Source of the DNA: JAHJDO01 sp030671985 [NCBI: bacterium]
GTDB lineage: Bacteria; JAHJDO01
Direction: 5' to 3'
NCBI GenBank assembly: GCA_030671985.1
Contig: DAOVHI010000066.1
Location: 1-7,510, forward strand
DNA length: 7,510 bases
Shown: positions 1 to 6,899 of the stretch, piece by piece
How the letters are laid out: every line of letters starts with the position of its first letter
How positions within the stretch are numbered: position 1 is the first letter of the stretch
Made by a program: the position numbers and the translations under genes
Notes under the pieces: model-generated
Database searches by the model: none
What the model was told of the DNA's origin: nothing
What the model saw: the letters and a program-made list of their open reading frames with translations, nothing else

Positions 1-1
1 C

Positions 2-1471
2 TATATGATTGTTGGATTTATTAGGTGGAATAGCGGAGATGGTGTAGTATCTTTTGATAGTCAGGAAGGAACGGGAGTATTGCCTCCGATATCTAATGAA
101 AATTTTAGTATGATCTGGGCATCTCATGATAAAGAAACTGAGAAAGTTGCTCAGAATAATGCGGAAGAACTTCTTCAATTTCTTGATGACACAGAACCTG
201 TTCTTGATTTAGTCCGAGTTCTGGAATCAATCAAAGATGAAGACGAAACTAAAGACAAGAATCTCTCAACGCTTCCTGAAAGTGAGTGGGGAGAGGAAGA
301 CACAAACTGGACACAACATATAATAAGTGAAGACTCAGAATCTTTTCCGCTGGATTTGGATAAATACGGACATACTTATATAGAGGGAAAGGTTAGCGAT
401 GAATATCTTCCTGCAACGACAGAAGTAGATATTAAGGTATATAGAGAAGGAGAGACAACTTCTGTATGGGAGAATACTCCAAAGACTAGTTTGCTTAAAC
501 CATACGCAGAACAGACTCCAGCGCCAGCAGGGTTCAGATATGAGGTTGGATTTGGGTCTGAGAATCCGGAACCGGGAGTATATGAGATAAAGGTTTTTGT
601 AGAAAACCCGGCAGAATTAAAATCACTGGTAAAGACAGTTAAGGTAAGGGTAGGAGGAATTTGGCAATGGATAGGAAGTCCAGGTACAGTAAACTCCTTA
701 ATGTCATATGATGGGAAGTTATATGCTAGCACGGACAATGGTGTATATTATTTTGACGATAATTGGGTGAAGATTAGTGAAATGGCAATTTGTGACATGC
801 AGGTATATGGGAATTATCTATATGGCTTTTTAAATTTTTACTCCTCTGGTGCTAAATCAAAAGTATATTGTTATAACGGCTCTACTTGGACAGAGGTTGG
901 ATTTTTTCATAGTACAATTAGGCGATTGGTAGTAGCAGGCGGAAATTTGTATGCTCTTTGGGGCTATGTATGGCGTTACCAAGGCGGTAGTAATTGGCAA
1001 CCTTGTAATTGGTATTGGTTTAGAGATTTATTTGAGCATAATGGTCAATTGTACGCAATATACGGGTGGGATTATACATATTTGTATTTATATAATGGAG
1101 AAAATTGGGTAATGGTATCTTTTCTTGGCAGAGATTCTTATAATGACAATACTGCAATTTTCCATGAGGGAAACTTACATATTGGAAGCACAGGGGTATG
1201 GCGATGGAACGGGCTACCTAGACCTAATGATGAATGGACATGCTTGACTGGTGAAGGCGGTTCTCCTGGAAGGATACAGAGCTTAATAGAATATAATGGA
1301 AAGTTACATGCTATAGATTATTATGGAGCATGGTGTTATGAATGTTCCGAAGGAGAAGACGCATGGGTGAATGATGGCTACAGTTTGTGTGGTACGCATA
1401 GAAAACGGCCAATGACTATTCACAATGGAAAGTTATATGCTGGTAGCTTATGGCGTTATGATGGGGATTAA
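2..1471 (+). CDS. C-terminal part of a probable alpha/beta-hydrolase (lipase-like) protein with beta-sandwich and seven-bladed beta-propeller; 5' end outside window
   Basis: The frame is open to the left edge (a Tyr codon precedes the ATG at 5), so this is probably a 5'-truncated gene; residues are numbered from that ATG. Residues 11-20 (GDGVVSFDSQ) and His41 (ASHDKE), followed by a short helix (AEELLQFLDD), resemble the acid and histidine parts of a serine-hydrolase triad in lipases. The nucleophile would lie upstream of the window. An acidic linker (about 60-115) leads to an Ig-like beta-sandwich (about 120-216). Residues 219-488 hold seven degenerate repeats of the form N/DGKLYA...VYxYNGxxWxxV, typical of beta-propeller blades and rich in Trp and Tyr. 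The last blade lacks its final W strand, which the segment IWQWIG (219-224) could supply. The protein is probably exported or cell-surface, but no signal peptide is visible here. The hydrolase call is inferred; the propeller call is firmer. Its substrate is unknown. Confidence 0.75.
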   Translation, partial: YMIVGFIRWNSGDGVVSFDSQEGTGVLPPISNENFSMIWASHDKETEKVAQNNAEELLQFLDDTEPVLDLVRVLESIKDEDETKDKNLSTLPESEWGEEDTNWTQHIISEDSESFPLDLDKYGHTYIEGKVSDEYLPATTEVDIKVYREGETTSVWENTPKTSLLKPYAEQTPAPAGFRYEVGFGSENPEPGVYEIKVFVENPAELKSLVKTVKVRVGGIWQWIGSPGTVNSLMSYDGKLYASTDNGVYYFDDNWVKISEMAICDMQVYGNYLYGFLNFYSSGAKSKVYCYNGSTWTEVGFFHSTIRRLVVAGGNLYALWGYVWRYQGGSNWQPCNWYWFRDLFEHNGQLYAIYGWDYTYLYLYNGENWVMVSFLGRDSYNDNTAIFHEGNLHIGSTGVWRWNGLPRPNDEWTCLTGEGGSPGRIQSLIEYNGKLHAIDYYGAWCYECSEGEDAWVNDGYSLCGTHRKRPMTIHNGKLYAGSLWRYDGD

Positions 1472-1676
1472 AAGGAAAATAGTACTTCTTGTGTTAAAGT
1501 AGACAAATGCAAAACCAGAACAAAAAGTGCTAAAAGAATTCAAGGGTGTCATTGCGAGAAGTGTAAGCGACGTGGCAATCTTAAAAAACGAGATTGCTTT
1601 ACTTCGTTCGCAATGGCAAGTGGTGAATAAGACGGATAAGTACTTGAAAATTCCGAAATCAGTAATTGATTGGAAA
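1472..1676. other. Gap between the propeller gene and lptA; repeat-bearing, no convincing gene
   Basis: This stretch holds the inverted repeat at 1547-1618 and otherwise AT-rich sequence. The lptA frame stays open back to a GTG at 1527, but translation there runs straight through the repeat and gives the tell-tale peptide VIARSVSDVAILKNEIALL. The opposite strand gives the equally familiar CHCERSKAISFFKIATS. Both are typical spurious translations of this repeat class. I see no clear sigma-70 promoter, no strong Shine-Dalgarno sequence and no hairpin followed by a T-run. How lptA is transcribed is therefore unclear; read-through from upstream is possible. Confidence 0.6.
1547..1618. repeat. Imperfect inverted repeat of the interspersed MITE/REP-like 'TGTCATTGCGA...CAATGGCA' class
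   Basis: The left arm begins TGTCATTGCGAGAAG and ends GGCAATCT. The right arm begins AGATTGC and ends TTCGCAATGGCA. The outer 11 bases pair apart from one mismatch, and the inner GGCAATCT pairs with AGATTGC around a short AT-rich loop, so the element can fold into a long hairpin. I recognise this pattern, whose two strands translate to peptides like CHCERSxAIS and VIARSxSDVAI, as a non-coding interspersed repeat present in many copies in a wide range of bacterial genomes. No transposase is present, so if mobile it would depend on one encoded elsewhere. It lies between the propeller gene and lptA. Copy number in this genome cannot be judged from one window. Confidence 0.85.
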
Positions 1677-2216
1677 TTGAAAATTAATAATTCTCTAAAA
1701 TTTAGTTTAAAAATATTTACTCTTATATCTCTCATTTACGTTATATGCGGAGCTTCATTCTCTATTCAAGCCGCTGAAAACAGTGAAATGCAGAAAACAA
1801 CAAGAATAACCAGTGACAGAATGGAAATGAATTGGAGCAAGAATGTGGCTGTTTTTATAGGGAATGCATTGCTTGTTGATGAAGACGGCAGGGTAGAAGC
1901 AGATAAAATCGAGGTTTTTTTAGCTGCCTCAGAGAAAGGTGAAAATCAGGAGGATATTGAAAAAGTCATTGCCATAGGGAATGTCAAAATTACAGCTCCC
2001 GAGAGAAGGACAAAATCGGGTAAAGCAGTATTCCATAAGAAAAAGGATGTTCTCATACTTACCGATAATCCTGAAGTGTGGCAGAAGGGAACCCGTTTTA
2101 CAGGAGGGAGAATTACCTTTGATCTAAAAAAAGACACTATGGTTATAGACAAAGACGTTCAGGGTTCTGTTGAATCTTCCAAGAAGAAAGGTAAAGATGA
2201 AAATATTACAGACTAA
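1677..2216 (+). CDS. lptA: LptA-like (OstA family) periplasmic lipopolysaccharide transport protein; start uncertain
   Basis: LptA forms the periplasmic bridge that carries lipopolysaccharide from the inner-membrane LptBFGC complex to LptD in the outer membrane. From the chosen TTG the product is 179 aa, close to E. coli LptA. Residues 1-33 look like a Sec signal peptide: a Lys-containing n-region, hydrophobic core IFTLISLIYVICGASF, and QAA before the mature part. The OstA beta-jellyroll follows: ITSDRMEMNW (44-53), VFIGNALLVDEDGRVEADKIEV (59-80, strand-rich), VIAIGNVKI (97-105), NPEVWQKGTRFTGGRITF (131-148), ending in a Lys-rich tail. GTG starts at 1527, 1620 and 1623 are possible. The first would place translated repeat ahead of the signal peptide, and the other two a long n-region. 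No good ribosome site supports any start, so the native start may have been lost or changed. The 3' end overlaps lptB. The family call is solid; the start is not. Confidence 0.82.
   Translation: MKINNSLKFSLKIFTLISLIYVICGASFSIQAAENSEMQKTTRITSDRMEMNWSKNVAVFIGNALLVDEDGRVEADKIEVFLAASEKGENQEDIEKVIAIGNVKITAPERRTKSGKAVFHKKKDVLILTDNPEVWQKGTRFTGGRITFDLKKDTMVIDKDVQGSVESSKKKGKDENITD
2186..2191 (+). promoter_or_regulatory. Ribosome binding site of lptB inside the 3' end of lptA
   Basis: GAAAGG lies 5 nt before the ATG at 2197. It favours that ATG over the in-frame TTG at 2170, which has no comparable site and would add nine residues not typical of LptB. Its position inside lptA suggests translational coupling. 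Confidence 0.6.
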
Positions 2217-2919
2217 AGATCTCATTAAAGACTACTCTCGCAAGAGGGTGGTAAATAATCTAAGTATCCGAATTTGCACCGGGGAAATTGTTGGATTGCT
2301 TGGACCGAATGGCGCAGGAAAAACAACTACTTTTTATATGATTGCTGGTCTTATAAAACCGGATGGAGGTAAAACCTTTTTTAGTGACGAAGATATAACA
2401 TCCTGTCCCATGTCAGAACGCGCAAGAAAAGGACTTGGATATCTATCTCAGGAGCCTTCAATCTTCAGAAAACTTACTGTTAGGGATAACATTTTTGCAA
2501 TATTAGAAACACTTCCTTTGACAAAAGAGGAGCGTGAAGAAAGATTAATTGAGTTACTTAGTGAGCTTAATATTTCTCATCTTAAAAATCGCAAAGCTTA
2601 TACACTGTCAGGAGGGGAAAAAAGAAGAGTAGAAATAGCAAGAGCCTTAGTAACCCGTCCATCTATTCTTTTGCTTGATGAACCATTTACAGGAATAGAT
2701 CCAATAGCTGTGTGTGATATACAGGACATTCTCAGAGATTTAAAGAAAAAGGGCTATGGCGTGCTTATTACAGATCACAGTGTCAGAGAAACATTAAACA
2801 TTACAGATCATGCTTATATCATTCATGACGGTCAAATCCTCACTGCAGGAACTCCCAAAGAGATATTATCACACAAAGGCGCTCGTAAGTCATACTTTGG
2901 GGAAGATTTTTCACTCTAA
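2197..2919 (+). CDS. lptB: LptB, ATPase subunit of the lipopolysaccharide export ABC transporter
   Basis: LptB is the cytoplasmic nucleotide-binding subunit that pairs with LptF/LptG and powers extraction of lipopolysaccharide from the inner membrane into the Lpt bridge. From the ATG at 2197 it is 240 aa, matching the usual length. Motifs in order: Walker A GPNGAGKTT (36-44), Q-loop Gln85 in YLSQEPSIF (82-90), signature LSGGE (137-141), Walker B ILLLDEP with catalytic Glu162, and switch His194 in ITDHSV. The stretch SQEPSIFRKLTVRDNI and the ending YFGEDFSL are characteristic of LptB rather than of generic ABC ATPases such as LivG/LivF. All catalytic residues are present. The gene overlaps the end of lptA by 20 nt, implying co-translation. 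The rpoN gene that often follows lptB in Gram-negatives is absent; the gene is followed by a long non-coding gap. LptF, LptG and LptC must be encoded elsewhere. Confidence 0.95.
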   Translation: MKILQTKDLIKDYSRKRVVNNLSIRICTGEIVGLLGPNGAGKTTTFYMIAGLIKPDGGKTFFSDEDITSCPMSERARKGLGYLSQEPSIFRKLTVRDNIFAILETLPLTKEEREERLIELLSELNISHLKNRKAYTLSGGEKRRVEIARALVTRPSILLLDEPFTGIDPIAVCDIQDILRDLKKKGYGVLITDHSVRETLNITDHAYIIHDGQILTAGTPKEILSHKGARKSYFGEDFSL

Positions 2920-3326
2920 TAAGCCGAGATACAGGCCGTCTAGGACAAAAAATACATGTCAGGCATACAAACGCACCTATTTAAGACGAATTCTGCTAAA
3001 AACACTCTATGAAATTTCAATTCTTAAAAACAGTCCATTAAGTCTAATAGTAGGGAAAATGCACAAATAGGAATTCTTGTTATAATTTTTTTATGCCAGC
3101 TCTATTTAGTTCTTATTTTTACGATCTGTTCATAATTTCATTTTTAAATTAGTATATTCTTGCTAAAAAAAAGACAGAGAGAGATTTTAATTATGGAATA
3201 ACAAGATAGTTCCCAGCATCTAACATATTGAAATTAGGCATGTTATGTATTTTGAGTTAAAACATTGCATTATGTTATTATTTTGCAGCGCGAACAAAAG
3301 CCACCTTCTTTAAATATATTTCCATT

Positions 3327-3354
3327 AGTTTACATAAGATATCTTATGCGACGT
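3327..3354 (-). other. dif: dif-like XerC/XerD recombination site (chromosome dimer resolution)
   Basis: Read on the - strand the site is an 11-bp left arm ACGTCGCATAA, a 6-bp spacer GATATC and an 11-bp right arm TTATGTAAACT. That is the 11-6-11 layout of dif. The right arm is identical, from memory, to the XerD-side arm of Bacillus subtilis dif and one or two changes from the E. coli arm TTATGTTAAAT. The left arm shares CGCATAA with the E. coli XerC arm GGTGCGCATAA. XerC and XerD would bind the arms and exchange strands at the spacer, activated by FtsK, to resolve chromosome dimers at the terminus. Supporting context: it lies in a gene-free gap and flanking genes on both sides point towards it. 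Alternatives are a Xer site used by an integrated element, or chance in AT-rich DNA, although the length of the match argues against chance. Confidence 0.72.
3333..3348. repeat. Perfect 16-bp palindrome at the core of the dif-like site
   Basis: CATAAGATATCTTATG reads the same on both strands. It consists of the inner five bases of both Xer arms plus a self-complementary spacer GATATC. Symmetric inner arms are normal for dif, but a fully symmetric spacer is not: the usual spacers, such as TGTATA in E. coli, are asymmetric. Confidence 0.9.
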
Positions 3355-3454
3355 TAAATGTCGGCGAAAAAAAGACGAAAAAGATGTTTTTTGCGGTTTG
3401 CGTATGGTTTACATCCAGATTCCAATTAAAAATGGATTTTTGAGGGCAATGGCG

Positions 3455-6400
3455 CTATAAACTTAGCCTAACTGCCTCTTGTCCAATAAGATGCCGCAAT
3501 TTGACAAGTAAGCCTTTTTTTGGAGATACATGGATTTTTGAATCCGCCAACATAGTTATCTCTCCTGATTGAGGGATTGCTACATGCAAATAAACAATAG
3601 ACTTTCCAGGATATTTAATTAATAAATCCTTTAATTTTTGAAGCATTTGCTCATCAAGTCCTGTACTTATGAGCCTGAGATGTATAGCCTTTGTCAGCTT
3701 TTCCTCTGTTTCTGAAAGTGGGATGATATTTGATGCAATTACTTTTGGCTGGTCCTCTCTGAGATCAAGCCTTCCTTTTATAAGTAACAATTTATCTACT
3801 TCAATAAGATTATCAAATTTCTTAAATACAGCAGGATAAACCAGAACACTTATCGTTCCCTGCATATCTTCCAGAGTGAACGTGCACATACGTTTTTTAT
3901 CCTTTCTGGTGAGAATCCTCTTCAATATATTTATTATGCCGCCTATATAAATCTCATCACCATCCTGATGCCCTGAAACAAGTGCATTTGACGCTGTTGT
4001 GAAGGATTTAAGGGTATCTTCATGCTTTGCTAACGGGTGTCCGCTAACATAGAAGCCCAGTACTTCTTTTTCGTATGCAAGCAGCTTATTTTCCGTCCAC
4101 TCCTCTACATTCGCAAACTTATAAACACTTTCACGAAATTCCTTTTGTGATTCAAATACATCAAAAAAGAGAGTCTGTCCTCTTTGGGTATCTTTTTGTA
4201 TTTGTTGTGCGACTTCAATTGCATGATCCAATGTATGCATAAGCTGAGCTCTTAGTCTGCCAAAATTAAACGTACCGGCCTTGATTAAACTTTCTATTAC
4301 TCTTCTGTTTGCTGTGCGCAGGTCAACACGTTCACAAAAATCATACAGAGATTTAAAATCGCCGTGCGCCTCTCTTACTTTAGCAATAGAATTGATAGCT
4401 GCTTCGCCAACGTTTTTTATTGCTGACAAACCAAAACGAATATTCTTCCCTTCCATTGTAAATTTGGCGTAGCTTTTATTAATATCAGGCTGTAATACCT
4501 CAATACCCATATCTTTGCACTCATTTATATACAATACGATCTTGTCCGTGTTTCGTAATTCACTGTTCAAGAGAGCTATCATGAAAGCAACGGGATAATT
4601 CGCCTTAAAATATGCCGTTTGGAAAGCAATCATTGCGTATGCAGCACTATGAGATTTGTTAAATCCATACCCTGCAAAATATGCTATTAAATCAAAGATT
4701 TTAGACGCAATTGGTTCTTTTACCCCTTTTTTAATAGATCCTGAGATAAACGCATTTCTTTGTTTATCATCCATTATCCCCTTTTTACCCATAATCCTGC
4801 GCAGTGTGTCCGCTTCACTCATAGAAAAACCGGCAAACTCGTTTGCTATTTTTATTACCTGTTCCTGATAAAGTATAACTCCGTACGTTTCCTTTAATAT
4901 GGGTTCCAAAATAGGATGATCATATTTTATAGGATCTTTACTATGTCTTCTCTTCACAAAAGTGTCTAACGCTCCTCCCTGCATTGGCCCAGGTCTGAAT
5001 AAAGAAACAAGAGGAATTAGATCATTAAAAGATTCAGGTCTCAATTTTCTTGAAAGGTCACGCATTCCGGAGCTTTCCAATTGGAACACGCCTATAGTTT
5101 TTCCTTCAGAAATCAGTGACGAAAAAGTGTTTTTATCATCTAAGGGCAATTTGTCAATTTCAATTTTTTTGTCATGATGCTGTTCTATAAGAGCAACGGT
5201 GTCCTGAATAACAGTCAATGTTTTAAGTCCAAGAAAATCTATTTTCAATAGACCTATTTTTTCCAGTGAGTTCATGCCGTATTGAGTGCTTATGTCTGCC
5301 TTATTGCTCTTGAATAATGGCGTAAAATCGGTAAGAGACCCTTCTGAAATAACAACTCCTGCGGCATGAGTTGAAACGTGTCTTGCCAGTCCTTCCAGAG
5401 ACTTAGCAATATCCATTAATGCCTTTACCTGTTCATTCTCTTCTATCAGCTTTGACAGCTCCTTTTGTGTCTCTATAGCGCTCTTTAGCGAAATATTAGG
5501 TCCAAGAGGAATCATTTTCGCAATTTTATCTACCTCTGCATAAGGCATATTTAAAACTCTGCCAACATCTCTTATAACTGCTTTAGCTGCCATTGTTCCA
5601 AACGTTGCAATCTGCGCTACATTTTCTCTCCCATATTTTTCTACGACATAATCTATTACTTCTCCACGTTTTTCATAACAAAAATCTATGTCTATATCCG
5701 GAAGGCTTACACGATCCGGATTTAAGAATCTCTCAAATATTAATCCATATTTAAGAGGGTCAATATTTGTAATACCCAGAGAATACGCAACCAAACTTCC
5801 TGCGGCTGAACCTCTGCCCGGACCAACTGCTATCTCTTTGTTTTTAGCGTATCGTATAAAATCCCACACTATAAGAAAATAACTTGCGTAATTCATTTTT
5901 CCTATAACACGCAGTTCATATTTAAGTCTGTCGGTTATTTCCTTAGTAACGTCTCCAAATCGTTTTTCACAACCTTCTTTGACCAATTTCTCAAGGTAGA
6001 TTTGAGGGTTACTTTCTTCTTTTGGGACATTGAAATGAGGAAGGTATTTCTTGGAAAAATCAAGTTCTAAATTGCATTTTTCTGCAATTTCAATTGTATT
6101 AAGAATCGCTTCAGGGGTTTCATTAAAGAGTTGTTTCATTTCATCAGGAGATTTAAAATAGAATTCCTCTACTGAAAAACGCATCCGCTTTGGATCATCC
6201 ATTGTTGTGCCTGTTTGAATGCACAATAATGCCTCATGTGAAAGAGCATCATGTTTTCTCATGTAATGGCAATCGTTTGCCGCCACTGTTGGAATATTCA
6301 GTGCTTTACCGAATGATATAAGTTCTCTACTAATCTTTAATTGTCCTTCAATGCCGTGGTTATGTAACTCCAGATAAAAATTGCCTTTCCCAAATATGTC

Positions 6401-6898
6401 CTGATATTCGGAAATAAGCTTTTCTGCACCATCCAACTGGTCGCTGAGTATAAGATGAGAAATTTCCCCTTTCATGCAGCCACTGAGACCTATTATGCCT
6501 TTTGAATGCTCCGATAAAACTTGTTTATCAATGCGAGGTTTATAATAAAATCCTTCAAGGTAAGCAATCGTTGCGAGTTTTATAAGGTTCTTATATCCGT
6601 CTTCATCAGCAGCAAGCAGTGTAAGATGGAAAGCAGCTTCTTTTATTCCATGCAACGCTCTTTCCTTCCTATTTCCCGGAGCAATATATGCTTCATATCC
6701 AATAATTGGCTTAATCCCCTGCTTCATTGCTTTATCATAAAATTCTATTGCTCCAAACATGTTTCCATGATCAGTAATGGCCAAAGCCGGCATTTTGAAC
6801 TCATGGGCAAGGGATATAATGTCATCCAGTCGGCATGCCCCGTCAAGCAGACTATATTGAGTATGATTATGAAGGTGAACAAAATTTGAATGTTTCAT
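3455..6898 (-). CDS. dnaE: DNA polymerase III alpha subunit, DnaE1 type
   Basis: This is the catalytic subunit of the replicative DNA polymerase. At 1147 aa it is full length (E. coli about 1160). The N-terminal PHP domain starts with HLHNHTQYSLLDG (8-20) and continues with TDHGN (42-46), GYEAY (67-71), FHLTLL (90-95), LSGC (138-141), ELHNH (177-181) and NDCH (208-211). The palm carries GPGRGSAAGSLVAYSLG (359-375) and PDIDIDF (400-406) with catalytic Asp403 and Asp405; the third Asp is Asp554 in KIDFLGLKTL. Fingers include FRPGPMQGGALD (634-645) and YGFNKSHSAAYA (744-755). A GQTLFF segment (907-912) sits where the beta-clamp-binding motif is expected. An OB-fold (about 982-1060) and a C-terminal domain follow. 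The ATG at 6896-6898 has AAGGA six bases upstream. The gene follows truA by 35 nt and probably shares its transcript. Confidence 0.97.
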   Translation of the reverse strand: MKHSNFVHLHNHTQYSLLDGACRLDDIISLAHEFKMPALAITDHGNMFGAIEFYDKAMKQGIKPIIGYEAYIAPGNRKERALHGIKEAAFHLTLLAADEDGYKNLIKLATIAYLEGFYYKPRIDKQVLSEHSKGIIGLSGCMKGEISHLILSDQLDGAEKLISEYQDIFGKGNFYLELHNHGIEGQLKISRELISFGKALNIPTVAANDCHYMRKHDALSHEALLCIQTGTTMDDPKRMRFSVEEFYFKSPDEMKQLFNETPEAILNTIEIAEKCNLELDFSKKYLPHFNVPKEESNPQIYLEKLVKEGCEKRFGDVTKEITDRLKYELRVIGKMNYASYFLIVWDFIRYAKNKEIAVGPGRGSAAGSLVAYSLGITNIDPLKYGLIFERFLNPDRVSLPDIDIDFCYEKRGEVIDYVVEKYGRENVAQIATFGTMAAKAVIRDVGRVLNMPYAEVDKIAKMIPLGPNISLKSAIETQKELSKLIEENEQVKALMDIAKSLEGLARHVSTHAAGVVISEGSLTDFTPLFKSNKADISTQYGMNSLEKIGLLKIDFLGLKTLTVIQDTVALIEQHHDKKIEIDKLPLDDKNTFSSLISEGKTIGVFQLESSGMRDLSRKLRPESFNDLIPLVSLFRPGPMQGGALDTFVKRRHSKDPIKYDHPILEPILKETYGVILYQEQVIKIANEFAGFSMSEADTLRRIMGKKGIMDDKQRNAFISGSIKKGVKEPIASKIFDLIAYFAGYGFNKSHSAAYAMIAFQTAYFKANYPVAFMIALLNSELRNTDKIVLYINECKDMGIEVLQPDINKSYAKFTMEGKNIRFGLSAIKNVGEAAINSIAKVREAHGDFKSLYDFCERVDLRTANRRVIESLIKAGTFNFGRLRAQLMHTLDHAIEVAQQIQKDTQRGQTLFFDVFESQKEFRESVYKFANVEEWTENKLLAYEKEVLGFYVSGHPLAKHEDTLKSFTTASNALVSGHQDGDEIYIGGIINILKRILTRKDKKRMCTFTLEDMQGTISVLVYPAVFKKFDNLIEVDKLLLIKGRLDLREDQPKVIASNIIPLSETEEKLTKAIHLRLISTGLDEQMLQKLKDLLIKYPGKSIVYLHVAIPQSGEITMLADSKIHVSPKKGLLVKLRHLIGQEAVRLSL

Positions 6899-6899
6899 G

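Larger units (their letters stand above)
2920..3454. other. Convergent intergenic region of 535 bp holding a dif-like site
   Basis: This AT-rich stretch lies between the 3' ends of lptB (+) and dnaE (-). I find no ORF with family-like content. An open frame from 2810 to 3070 is lptB read out of frame plus intergenic sequence. I see no tRNA, no CRISPR array and no clear intrinsic terminator for either gene. Weak items only: a TAACAT/ATGTTA inverted repeat at 3221-3245, a small hairpin CGAC...GTCG at 3349-3363, and several A- or T-runs. The one strong element is the 28-bp site at 3327-3354, listed separately. Confidence 0.7.

Noticed and set aside
376-738. Minus-strand 120-aa ORF inside the propeller gene
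   Set aside because: It is an antisense shadow of a well-supported coding frame, with no recognisable domain.
1527-1676. N-terminal extension of lptA from the GTG at 1527
   Set aside because: It would be translated repeat sequence placed before a signal peptide. Kept only as an alternative start.
1448-1735. Minus-strand ORF of 95 aa opposite the lptA 5' region
   Set aside because: It contains CHCERSKAISFFKIATS, the standard spurious translation of the inverted repeat at 1547-1618. It has no ribosome site and overlaps a real gene.
2170-2196. TTG start at 2170 for lptB
   Set aside because: It adds nine atypical residues. The ATG at 2197 has a better ribosome site and gives the normal LptB length.
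2810-3070. 86-aa + strand ORF overlapping the end of lptB
   Set aside because: It is lptB read in another frame plus intergenic sequence, with no family-like content. Checked for an rpoN remnant and found none.
3070-3100. TATAAT followed by a T-run, a possible promoter or terminator
   Set aside because: There is no matching -35 element, no GC-rich stem and no downstream gene on the + strand.
3221-3245. TAACAT/ATGTTA inverted repeat as a possible terminator or operator
   Set aside because: It is a six-base AT-rich stem with a 13-nt loop and no following T-run. This is expected by chance in such sequence.
3406-3416. GGTTTACATCC, resembling a second XerD arm
   Set aside because: It differs from the dif arm at three positions, and no partner arm follows after a 6-bp spacer. 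Probably chance.
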